Assembly (NCBI RefSeq): GCF_040126305.1
Contig: NZ_CP149511.1
Location: 806,001-870,000, forward strand
Length of the DNA stretch: 64,000 nt
Origin: Pararhizobium sp. A13
GTDB lineage: Bacteria > Pseudomonadota > Alphaproteobacteria > Rhizobiales > Rhizobiaceae
Reading direction: 5' to 3'
Every line of letters begins with the position of its first letter. Position 1 is the stretch's first letter. The notes under the pieces are model-generated. The model was not told where the DNA came from. It searched no databases and was given only the letters and a program-made list of their open reading frames with translations. The position numbers and the translations under genes are program-made. Positions 25,925 to 33,150 of this stretch are shown in pieces.

Positions 25925-26085
25925 TCACGCAGCTGTTTTCAGTTTCTGTGCGGGTGTGATACCGCCGATGCCCATGTTGGGTCGTTCCGTTCGTTGTTGT
26001 AGGTCCATAGCCATTCCGTGGCGAATTCCTGTGCCTCCTCGATGCTTTCAATGATGTATTGGTCGAGCCATTCATGTCGTGTGAG
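25925..26085 (-). pseudogene. IS3-family OrfB C-terminal fragment
   Basis: The minus strand reads EWLDQYIIESIEEAQEFATE, then WLWTYNNER, and after a small frameshift MGIGGITPAQKLKTAA-like sequence to a stop at 25925. This is the end of an IS3 (IS407-like) integrase-type transposase. The rest of the IS is absent because the IS110-type element starts next to it at about 26093. Confidence 0.65.
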
Positions 26086-26164
26086 CGATGGGGTGGACGC
26101 TCCCACTCAACGGCATCTTCGTGCCAGAATGGTTGTGTTGGAACCATTACAAGGGAGAGCCTCC

Positions 26165-26324
26165 ATGGAAAAGGTTAGCATAATCGGCTTGGATTTGGCC
26201 AAGCGCATAATTCAAGTTCACGCGGCCAGCGTAGATGGATCGGTGCTTTTTCGGCGGAAGATTTCAAGCAAGAAATTGCTGGCCTTCCTGTCGGGGCATG
26301 ATCCGTGCATTGTAGCAATGGAGG
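26165..26324 (+). pseudogene. IS110 transposase, fragment 1 (N-terminus)
   Basis: MEKVSIIGLDLAKRIIQVHA opens the DEDD (RuvC-like) transposase, with the first catalytic Asp in GLDLAK. The frame is intact up to IVAMEG, where IS66 copy 1 begins at 26325. The ATG is preceded by GGGAGAG. Fragment 2 continues the chain at 31851. Confidence 0.85.
26317..26324. repeat. 8-bp target duplication of IS66 copy 1, left
   Basis: AATGGAGG directly before the left terminal repeat; the same eight bases stand at 31843-31850 right after the other end. Confidence 0.9.
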
Positions 26325-26469
26325 GTACGCATACGCGGAAGGCCGCCTTGAGAGATGTCCGGAAACGTAGCTGACTGTGGGTATGGAGTAACCGCTAATT
26401 TCCCGGCACCTTTTCGCGCTGAGGTCTCTGCCGCATGAAGTGTCCACTTAAAATAGGTGGACACCAAAT

Positions 26470-26928
26470 ATGAGTGACGAAGAGCAGAAACTGCGTGTGC
26501 GGCTGGTGGGGCGTGATGGGCGACGCCGCTATGATCCAGGATCAAAGGAGCGGCTCGTTGCGGCCTGCCTTCAGCCTGGTGTTTCGATGTCTGGCCTTGC
26601 GCTCGCCCATGGGATCAATGCCAACCTTCTACGCAAGTGGGTCAAGGATGCCAGGGAGGCTTACTCCTCGGCGGTATCTGCCAGCTCGGCGTTTATCCCG
26701 GTCGTCGCAGCAGACTGCAGCCTGCCTGTCGGGATGCGCTCGCTGGATATACCGGTCGCGTATGGTGAAGAACAACCGGCATCACTGGAGAAGACGGCCC
26801 ATCTGTCAGGTTTTTCCAAAATCAGCGCGTTGCTGCCGAACGGCGTGAAGCTTTCGCTGGAATGCGGTGATGTGGATGCGTTGACGGCGATCATCGGAGC
26901 TCTGGGTCATGTTCAGACTGGGCGCTGA
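26470..26928 (+). CDS. tnpA: IS66 TnpA accessory protein, copy 1
   Basis: A 152-residue protein with the OrfA helix-turn-helix RRRYDPGSKERLVAACLQPG, then SGLALAHGINANLLRKWV. It overlaps tnpB by 20 bases. Its type differs from the TnpA of the remnant at 11421. IS66 elements need TnpA and TnpB with the transposase for efficient movement. Confidence 0.88.
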   Translation: MSDEEQKLRVRLVGRDGRRRYDPGSKERLVAACLQPGVSMSGLALAHGINANLLRKWVKDAREAYSSAVSASSAFIPVVAADCSLPVGMRSLDIPVAYGEEQPASLEKTAHLSGFSKISALLPNGVKLSLECGDVDALTAIIGALGHVQTGR

Positions 26929-27229
26929 TCTCAAGGTTTACCTGCACCGCGAGCCGATCGACTTCCGGGCCGGCATCAACAGCCTTGCGGTCCTGGTGCA
27001 GGAGGTGATGGAGCTCGATCCGTTTGGGCCTGCGGTCTTTGCCTTTTGCAATCGCCGCCGCGACCGGATGAAGTTGTTGTTCTTCGATCGGTCCGGTTTT
27101 GTGATGGTCCTGAAGCGATTGACGGAAGACAGGTTCCGATGGCCGCGTCGGGAGACGACGGTGGTGACGCTGACGACCGAGCAGCTCCACTGGATTCTCG
27201 AAGGCATACAGAAATATCCCTGCTTGTGA
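26909..27229 (+). pseudogene. tnpB: IS66 TnpB, 5' part, interrupted
   Basis: From MFRLGADLKVYLHREPIDFR the protein follows IS66 TnpB through TTEQLHWILEG, then leaves the family at codon 100 and stops at 27229 after IQKYPCL. The missing end (IDWRNPQETWRPTKVG) stands in frame at 29687-29737. Joining 27205 to 29687 gives 348 bases, 115 codons plus stop, the same length as the other two tnpB copies in the window. Confidence 0.85.
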
Positions 27230-27260
27230 GTCTGACGAATCATCACCGGACAAGATCGAG

Positions 27261-27590
27261 GTGCTGGATCCGAGCCATCCGTTATTTGGACGCTCCTTTA
27301 GTGTGATCCGTGAAGTGGGACGTAGAGGCGGCAACTTCGCGCCGTCGTATGAGGTTGAACATCGTGGTGGATCGACCTTGCTGATACCCGTGTCTGCGAC
27401 ACAGGGATATGTCGAAGCCACGAATCAGATTAAACTTAGCGTTGAGGCAGTTCGGGATCTTATCGCGGTGGCGGAAACTCTCGAAGGTCATGATGATCGA
27501 ACCGAAGAACCTGTGGGCGACGTTATCACCCGCGTTGCGGCGTCAGATTCTCGACGACGTCGCCGCAGTTCTGGCGGAGGTGTGTCATGA
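27261..27590 (+). CDS. DUF5372-like small protein of the recombinase cassette
   Basis: A 109-residue protein with a GTG start. It begins VLDPSHPLFGRSFSVIREVG, contains LLIPVSATQGYV and KLSVEAVRDLIAVAETLE, and ends in an arginine/serine-rich tail. The pattern of HP-x-x-G-R-x-F followed by a beta-rich core and a helix resembles DUF5372. Its stop overlaps the recombinase start by 4 bases, so the two are translated together. It could be a directionality or DNA-binding factor, but nothing shows this directly. No good ribosome site precedes the GTG. Confidence 0.6.
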   Translation: MLDPSHPLFGRSFSVIREVGRRGGNFAPSYEVEHRGGSTLLIPVSATQGYVEATNQIKLSVEAVRDLIAVAETLEGHDDRTEEPVGDVITRVAASDSRRRRRSSGGGVS

Positions 27591-29674
27591 AGTCCGAACT
27601 GGTCAAGCCCACCCATCTGGCACGCAGAGCGGTTGTTTACGTCCGTCAGTCGACACCGCATCAAGTCATAAGCAATCAAGAGAGCCTACGGCTACAGTAC
27701 GCGCTCCGCGAGCGCGCTCGTGAACTTGGCTGGCATGAAGCCGATATTGACGTTATCGATGCCGATCTCGGCATCAGTGGGGCCTCTACGACCGGTAGGA
27801 ACGGCTTTAAGGAACTCGTCGGGCGGGTTGGTCTGAGTGAGATCGGCTTGATCCTGTCGATCGACGTGACCCGACTTGCTCGCAACTGCTCGGATTGGTA
27901 TCCGCTACTTGATATCTGCGGCCTGCGCGGCTGCCTCATTGCCGATCGCGATGGCGTCTATGATCCCGGCAGCGCCAATGGTCGTTTGCTTCTCGGTCTG
28001 AAGGGAACCATCTCCGAGCTTGAGTTGCATACAATCCGAAGCCGTTTGACGGCAGGTCTGCTTGCCAAGGCTGAGCGCGGCGAACTTGCCCTCATGCTGC
28101 CGGTTGGTTTGGTGCGCGATCCGAGCGGGGTGGTCGTAAAAGATCCTGATCTCGGTGTTCAGGAACGGCTGGAGCTTGTGTTCCGGACATTCCTGAAGGC
28201 CCGGACCGTCGCCAAGGTCATGCGCGTCCTAAATGATCGCGACCTTCCCCTGCCGCGCCGCGACCGGTTTGGCGAACTACGCTGGGCGCGAGCAACGGTC
28301 TCGGCGGTGGCCCGGATCTTGAAGAATCCCGCCTACGCCGGTGCTTTCGTCTATGGACGGACCCGCTTTCGTGCCGCCGGGCGTGAGGGCGGTTCAGAGG
28401 CGAAAATACCCAAGGATATTAAAGACTGGCGGATCATCGTGAAGGATCGCTACCCCCACTACATCGACTGGTCAACCTATGAGAAGATCCGCGATATTGT
28501 GCGAGACAACAGAGCCGAATACATGCGTGCCAAAACCAGGGGAGCACCCCGTGATGGCGAATTGCTGTTGCACGGCATCGCCTGGTGCGGGCGATGTGGC
28601 TACAAGATGTACGTCCGCTATAAAGGTGGCGGAGAGTATGCCTGCAACCACCTGCATTCTCACTCTGGCCTGCCGGACTGCCAGCGTGTCCGTGCGGCTC
28701 AGATCGATGCAGCTGTGGCGGACGCTTTCCTGGCCGCGTTGGCGCCTGGGGAGCTTGACGCGCTAGCGCGGGCTCGGCAGGCACAACAGCAGGTCAATAA
28801 GGCCTTGCGCGCTGGCGCTGAACATGAGCTTGAGCGCAAGCGCTACGCCGCGGCGCTGGCAGAACGCCAGTTCAATCGCGTTGACCCTGATAATCGTCTG
28901 GTCGCCTCCGAACTCGAGCGTCGATGGGAAGCTGCGTTGAGCGAACTTCGCGCTGCTGAAGATGCCGTTGCCCAACGTGCATCGGCTGAACCCGCCAAGC
29001 GCACTGGGTTTAGCAAAGACCTCAACAACAAGGTCGTTGCGTTATTCGATAGCCTTCCCCAAATCTGGGCCAACGATGCGACGACCGACGCTCATCGCAA
29101 GGCACTGTTGCGGTGCCTCATCGAAAAAGTTGTCCTTGACCGCGGTGAGCGCGACATTGCTTTGGCGAGGATCGTGTGGCGTGGCGGCGCCGTGACTGAT
29201 CTCCGCGTCAAAATGAAAGTCAATTCCGTCGCCAAGCTCACACGCGGTGAAGAACTGCGCGCGCGTCTGCTGGAGCTCGCTCGGACGGGCATGCCTGACG
29301 ATGAAATCGCTGAAATACTGACGCGCGACGGACACCATTCACCCAATTGCGAGGACAAGGTTTTGCCGATCACGGTGCAACGTCTCCGCCTTGCAGCGGG
29401 CATCAAGGCAAAGGCGCAGCGCAACAGATGGACGCATGAACCTACTTTGCTCAGCGCCGTACAACTGGCCGCCAGGCTCGATATTCCCGTCAATTGGATT
29501 TACGTCCAAATCAGGCGGAAGCGCCTGCTCATCGACCAGCAGTCAACCGGTGCATATTTGTTCCAAAATTCCCCAGCGGTCGTCAACGCGGTTCGCGACC
29601 TTCGCAACCACACCATTCATCACCTCGATCTGAGAATCAATCAGCCTCACCAGGAGGGGCATCAACATGCGTAG
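27587..29674 (+). CDS. Large serine recombinase
   Basis: A 695-residue site-specific recombinase. The resolvase domain holds the nucleophile Ser22 in VVYVRQSTPHQ and the arginine motif DVTRLARN. The recombinase domain follows (about residues 170-300, including LKNPAYAGAFVYGR), then a zinc ribbon with WCGRCGYKMY and two further cysteines, a coiled-coil (about 400-470) and an unusually long C-terminal region with helix-turn-helix-like stretches (MPDDEIAEILTRDG; LSAVQLAARLDIPVNW). The final codons lie 13 bases before the right tnpB half. It is presumably responsible for inserting the cassette in tnpB. Confidence 0.92.
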   Translation: MKSELVKPTHLARRAVVYVRQSTPHQVISNQESLRLQYALRERARELGWHEADIDVIDADLGISGASTTGRNGFKELVGRVGLSEIGLILSIDVTRLARNCSDWYPLLDICGLRGCLIADRDGVYDPGSANGRLLLGLKGTISELELHTIRSRLTAGLLAKAERGELALMLPVGLVRDPSGVVVKDPDLGVQERLELVFRTFLKARTVAKVMRVLNDRDLPLPRRDRFGELRWARATVSAVARILKNPAYAGAFVYGRTRFRAAGREGGSEAKIPKDIKDWRIIVKDRYPHYIDWSTYEKIRDIVRDNRAEYMRAKTRGAPRDGELLLHGIAWCGRCGYKMYVRYKGGGEYACNHLHSHSGLPDCQRVRAAQIDAAVADAFLAALAPGELDALARARQAQQQVNKALRAGAEHELERKRYAAALAERQFNRVDPDNRLVASELERRWEAALSELRAAEDAVAQRASAEPAKRTGFSKDLNNKVVALFDSLPQIWANDATTDAHRKALLRCLIEKVVLDRGERDIALARIVWRGGAVTDLRVKMKVNSVAKLTRGEELRARLLELARTGMPDDEIAEILTRDGHHSPNCEDKVLPITVQRLRLAAGIKAKAQRNRWTHEPTLLSAVQLAARLDIPVNWIYVQIRRKRLLIDQQSTGAYLFQNSPAVVNAVRDLRNHTIHHLDLRINQPHQEGHQHA

Positions 29675-29686
29675 TCGCTGTCGGGG

Positions 29687-29737
29687 ATCGACTGGCGCAA
29701 TCCGCAGGAAACATGGCGTCCGACGAAGGTTGGATAG
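29687..29737 (+). pseudogene. tnpB: IS66 TnpB, 3' part
   Basis: Sixteen codons and a stop (IDWRNPQETWRPTKVG) complete the tnpB begun at 26909. They closely match the end of the tnpB at 11840 (TDWRNPQETWRPTRVG), and the following TAGCATTATT is shared too. Upstream, SLSG before the join also resembles that subtype. Confidence 0.85.
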
Positions 29738-29782
29738 CATTATTGCATTGAAAATATTGGGTGAATCTGATCGAATGGCTTC

Positions 29783-31492
29783 ATGACTTCGAAGCCTGTC
29801 GATCTTCCCGGGGACCTTGCGAGCGCCTATCTGGCGCTGCTTTCCGAGCGTGAGATGTTGCAGGCTGAACGCGATGTCGTTGTTGCCGAACGCGATCTCA
29901 TCGTCGCCGAGAGGGACATGGCTGTGGCGCAAGCTGCCAATGCGCAGGCCATGTTGTCCGACAGCGAGGCCCTGATCGCCAGTCTGGAACTGGCGATCGA
30001 AAAGCTGAAGCGCGAACTCCGCGGCCAGAGATCCGAGCGCACGGCGCGCCTGATCGACCAGATGGAATTGCAGCTCGAAGAGCTGGTGATGGCGGCGACG
30101 GAGGATGAGGTTGCGGCGCAGGCGGCTGCCGCCAAGGCCTCGAGCGTGCGTTCGTTCACGCGCAAACGGCCGGTCCGGAAGCCCTGGCCGGAGGATATCG
30201 AGCGCGAGCGTGTGGTCATCGATTCTCCAGCCACCTGTGCATGTTGCGGCGGGTCGCGCCTGTCGAAACTGGGGGAAGACGTTACCGAGACGCTGGAGGA
30301 GATTTCGCGCCGGTTCAAAGTGATCGAGACGGTGCGGGAGAAATTTACCTGCCGTGACTGCGAGGCGATTACCCAGCCGCCGGCGCCGTTCCATGCCACG
30401 CCGCGCGGCTTCATCGGCCCTCATCTGCTGGCGACGATCCTGTTCGACAAGTTCGGAATGCATAGCCCGCTCAACCGCCAGAGCACCCGGTTCAAATGCG
30501 AAGGCATCGAGCTTTCGACCTCGACGCTGGCCGATCAGGTCGGGTTTGGTACAGCCGCGCTCATGCCGGTCTTCGATCTGATCGAGAAGCATGTCTTTGC
30601 GGCCGAGCGCCTTCACGGCGATGACACCACCATTCCCATTCAGGCCAAAGACAAATGCACGACCGGGCGCATATGGACTTACGTATGCGATGACCGCCCC
30701 TATGCAGGTGTGACAGCGCCGGCGGCGATCTACTATGCTTCAAGCGACCGCCGCGGTGAGCACCCGCAGAAACACCTAGCCGGGTATGGCGGCATTCTGC
30801 AGAGCGATTGCTACAATGGCTTCGAGCCGCTCAGTGTCGCCGAGAAGAAAGCGGTGCCGATCACCTTTGCCTTTTGCCATGCGCATGCGCGGCGTAAATT
30901 CTTTGAACTGGCCGATATCCAGAAAAGTGCGCGTGACCGCAAACGGAGAGGCAAGCCGATCTCGCCGATCGCATTGGAGGCCGTCCAACGGTACGATGCG
31001 CTGTTCGAGATCGAGCGCCAGATCAATGGATTGAGCGCCGAAGAACGACTGGCCGCGCGGCAGGAAAAGAGCAAGCCGCTGTTCGATGACATGCACGAGT
31101 GGCTGAAACGGGAGCGTGCTACGCTCAGCAGATCGTCCGAGGTGATCGAGCCGATCGACTATATGCTGAAGCGCTGGGATGGTTTTGCCCGTTTCCTTGA
31201 CGATGGCCGGATTTGCCTCACGAACAATGCCGCCGAGCGGGCGCTGAGAGGTATTGCCCTCGGTCGCCGCAACTGGACCTTCGCCGGTTCCCAGCGTGGG
31301 GCAGATCGTGCCGCCATCATGCTCACCTTCATCACGACCTGTCGCCTCAACGACGTCGACCCAAAGGCATGGCTTGCCGATGTGTTCGCCCGCATCGCTG
31401 ATCTTCCCGCCTCCCGCCTGCACAAACTACTTCCCTGGGAATGGAAAAGACTGCGGCAGGCCGAGAACCCGGCCTCTCAGCAGGCTGCCTGA
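29783..31492 (+). CDS. tnpC: IS66 transposase TnpC, copy 1
   Basis: A 569-residue DDE transposase. An N-terminal coiled-coil with repeated AERD motifs leads to the zinc-finger-like CACCGG and CRDC pair (about residues 151-200), then the catalytic residues: Asp in RLHGDDTTIPI, Asp in QSDCYNGFEP and Glu in TNNAAERALRG. All are present, so the enzyme should be active. It is followed directly by a small fourth ORF. The TnpB needed for efficient movement is disrupted in this copy. Confidence 0.92.
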   Translation: MTSKPVDLPGDLASAYLALLSEREMLQAERDVVVAERDLIVAERDMAVAQAANAQAMLSDSEALIASLELAIEKLKRELRGQRSERTARLIDQMELQLEELVMAATEDEVAAQAAAAKASSVRSFTRKRPVRKPWPEDIERERVVIDSPATCACCGGSRLSKLGEDVTETLEEISRRFKVIETVREKFTCRDCEAITQPPAPFHATPRGFIGPHLLATILFDKFGMHSPLNRQSTRFKCEGIELSTSTLADQVGFGTAALMPVFDLIEKHVFAAERLHGDDTTIPIQAKDKCTTGRIWTYVCDDRPYAGVTAPAAIYYASSDRRGEHPQKHLAGYGGILQSDCYNGFEPLSVAEKKAVPITFAFCHAHARRKFFELADIQKSARDRKRRGKPISPIALEAVQRYDALFEIERQINGLSAEERLAARQEKSKPLFDDMHEWLKRERATLSRSSEVIEPIDYMLKRWDGFARFLDDGRICLTNNAAERALRGIALGRRNWTFAGSQRGADRAAIMLTFITTCRLNDVDPKAWLADVFARIADLPASRLHKLLPWEWKRLRQAENPASQQAA

Positions 31493-31514
31493 CAACAAAG
31501 AAAGGGATCGACGA

Positions 31515-31769
31515 ATGGGATATCGCAGCTCAACACTGTACACGCTGAAATACGTGGCCGAGATGCTCGGTGAAGACGAGGACTTCCTGCACGAGTGCTC
31601 CATCGAAATGTTCTCGGAAGACGGCTGCCTCAGTGCCTACGACAACTTTCCGGCCTCCGAACTGAGCGAGCACATTGTCCTCTTCTCCGAAGATGGCATC
31701 GACAACCTCAAATATATTATCGAGGCTCGCAGGGACGCTGACGACGCATCACAAAAAACGGTCCCTTGA
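31515..31769 (+). CDS. Small IS66 accessory ORF, copy 1
   Basis: An 84-residue acidic protein: STLYTLKYVAEMLGEDEDF near the start and HIVLFSEDGIDNLKYIIEAR near the end. The ATG follows AAAGGG, 22 bases after tnpC. A protein of the same pattern (IIYTLKEVAEMIGE, then LTENGIDDLQNLLADIR) sits at the same place in IS66 copy 2. The YTLKxVAEMxGE segment looks like a MerR-type winged-helix start. Function unknown. Confidence 0.7.
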   Translation: MGYRSSTLYTLKYVAEMLGEDEDFLHECSIEMFSEDGCLSAYDNFPASELSEHIVLFSEDGIDNLKYIIEARRDADDASQKTVP

Positions 31770-31842
31770 ACCCGCGTGCCAGGCTACCTCAGGCCCACTT
31801 AACGCGTGAGACTTTATCCCGCGTCCTTCCTCGGATGCATAC

Positions 31843-31850
31843 AATGGAGG
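31843..31850. repeat. 8-bp target duplication of IS66 copy 1, right
   Basis: AATGGAGG, identical to 26317-26324, immediately after the right end of the element. Confidence 0.9.
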
Positions 31851-31885
31851 CGTGTGCCGGGAGCCATCATTGGGGCCGCGAGATT

Positions 31886-31901
31886 GCCAAGCTGCCAAGC
31901 T
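31886..31901. repeat. Tandem 8-bp duplication GCCAAGCT
   Basis: Two adjacent copies of GCCAAGCT break the IS110 transposase frame. Deleting one restores EIAKLGHRVKL. The length equals an IS66 target duplication. Confidence 0.85.
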
Positions 31902-32271
31902 TGGGCATCGAGTGAAGTTGATCGCACCAATTTACGTCAAGCCGTTCGTAAAGCGCCAGAAGAACGATGCGGCCGATGCGGAAGCCATCTGCGAGGCGGC
32001 TATGCGACCAACTATGCGTTTCGTAGCAGTTAAAAGCGAGGAAAAGCAGGCTGCGGCGACGGTATTCAAGGTACGTGACCTTCTCGTTCGACAAAAGACC
32101 CAAATTATCAATGCTTTGCGTGGTCTAATGGCAGAGTTCGGAATTACCGTTCCCCAAGGCCCTTCGCATGTCGGTATTCTGATCAGTCACGTTGGAGACG
32201 ATGGCTCCAGCTTGACAGAGGAGGCACGCGCACCCTGCTTAGCATTGGTTTTAACATTGCGGGCACTCGTT

Positions 32272-32279
32272 GATAAGGT
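32272..32279. repeat. 8-bp target duplication of IS66 copy 2, left
   Basis: GATAAGGT directly before the left end of IS66 copy 2; repeated at 35079-35086. Confidence 0.9.
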
Positions 32280-32383
32280 GTGAGCGTCGGTGAGCGGATT
32301 TTGCTGAACGAGCCAGTTAGGCGATGTTCTGGCATTAGAACCAGCATTAGTGCTGACACTAATATCAGATCTGAGAGGTTGGC

Positions 32384-32746
32384 ATGGCTCGCATGGAGAT
32401 CATTTCCGGCGTTGAGCGTAGGCGGCGGTGGTCGAAGGAAGCGAAGCTGGCGATATTGGCTGAAGCCGATCAACCGGGCGTTCGCATTGGTGATGTCGCT
32501 CGTCGCCATGACATTTATCCTGCGCAGATCCGTTTATGGCGGAAAACGCTTAGCCACTTCGATGTGTCAGCAACGTTCCTTCCGATCCACCTGGTCAACG
32601 AAGTAAGCCTCGGGCAGATGCCGGCGGCCGGCGGGGCGCCCGCGCTTATCAAGATCCAGCTACGAAATGGTCGCAGCCTGAAAGTTCCGGCGGACATTGA
32701 ACGCAAGACGCTGTCATCGTTGATCGCGTGTGTTGAGGCTGCATGA
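32384..32746 (+). CDS. tnpA: IS66 TnpA accessory protein, copy 2
   Basis: A 120-residue OrfA with the helix-turn-helix RRRWSKEAKLAILAEADQPG, then DVARRHDIYPAQIRLWRK. It overlaps tnpB by 4 bases. The N-terminal part binds DNA by analogy with other IS66 OrfA proteins. Confidence 0.88.
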   Translation: MARMEIISGVERRRRWSKEAKLAILAEADQPGVRIGDVARRHDIYPAQIRLWRKTLSHFDVSATFLPIHLVNEVSLGQMPAAGGAPALIKIQLRNGRSLKVPADIERKTLSSLIACVEAA

Positions 32747-33090
32747 TCGGGCCGACAGGAAATGTGCGGGTCTACTTGGCTTGCGGGGTGACCGATATGC
32801 GGCGCGGTATCGATGGTCTGTCTGCTATGGTCGAGGCGGTGATCAAGGAGGCGCCGGGTTCCGGAGCGATCTTCGGCTTCCGTGGAAAGCGCGCCGACCG
32901 GATCAAGCTTCTATGGTGGGATGGCCAAGGGTTCTGCCTATTCTACAAGATTCTCGAGCGCGGATACTTTCCTTGGCCGACGGCGAAAGATGGTGTTGCG
33001 CATCTGACGCAGGCTCAGTTGTCGATGCTTGTTGAAGGGATTGACTGGCGCCGACCAGCGTGGACTTCCGCCCCTGGCCGCACGGGTTAA
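32743..33090 (+). CDS. tnpB: IS66 TnpB accessory protein, copy 2
   Basis: A 115-residue intact TnpB (ACGVTDMRRGIDGLSAMVEA, FGFRGKRADRIKLLWWDGQG, VEGIDWRRPAW). It is the intact reference for the interrupted tnpB at 26909. The EGIDW here corresponds to the point where the recombinase cassette lies in the other copy, and here it is uninterrupted. Confidence 0.92.
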   Translation: MIGPTGNVRVYLACGVTDMRRGIDGLSAMVEAVIKEAPGSGAIFGFRGKRADRIKLLWWDGQGFCLFYKILERGYFPWPTAKDGVAHLTQAQLSMLVEGIDWRRPAWTSAPGRTG

Positions 33091-33150
33091 AAGCTATATT
33101 TTACAGGGACATCCGGGGCAAAACGCTAGTGCTTTCGCTGCAAATCGGCT

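Larger units (their letters stand above)
27206..29686 (+). mobile_element. Serine-recombinase cassette inserted in tnpB
   Basis: About 2,481 bp lie between the two halves of tnpB and contain only two overlapping genes. Left junction: CTCGAAGGC-AT-ACAGAAA (AT at 27206-27207). Right junction: CTGTCGGGG-AT-CGACTGG (AT at 29687-29688). Serine recombinases cut around a 2-bp core, so the shared AT is a candidate crossover. However, tnpB-like sequence on the right begins about 11 bases before the AT, and the two tnpB halves look like different subtypes, so the exact edge is uncertain. Confidence 0.7.
26325..31842 (+). mobile_element. IS66-family element, copy 1, carrying a serine-recombinase cassette
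   Basis: The left end reads GTACGCATACGCGGAAGG and the right end, inverted, GTATGCATCCGAGGAAGG, 14 of 18 identical. Both ends touch AATGGAGG duplications; 8 bp is the IS66 norm. The element is 5,518 bp, twice the usual size, because tnpB is interrupted by about 2.5 kb. The order is tnpA, tnpB 5' part, DUF5372-like gene, serine recombinase, tnpB 3' part, tnpC and a small fourth ORF. The tip of the same family's right end occurs again at 35894. Confidence 0.9.
31851..32279 (+). pseudogene. IS110 transposase, fragment 2 (middle)
   Basis: It continues fragment 1 as ACAGSHHWGREIAKL and then, in a shifted frame, LGHRVKLIAPIYVKPFVKRQ, KNDAADAEAICEAAMRPTMR and QIINALRGLMAEFG, the DEDD-family core. 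The shift is caused by a tandem copy of GCCAAGCT (31886-31893 and 31894-31901). It ends at TLRALVDKV, where IS66 copy 2 starts. Confidence 0.85.

Noticed and set aside
27206..29686. Prophage reading of the large serine recombinase (an integrated phage)
   Set aside because: Only two genes lie between the tnpB halves; no phage structural or replication genes are present.
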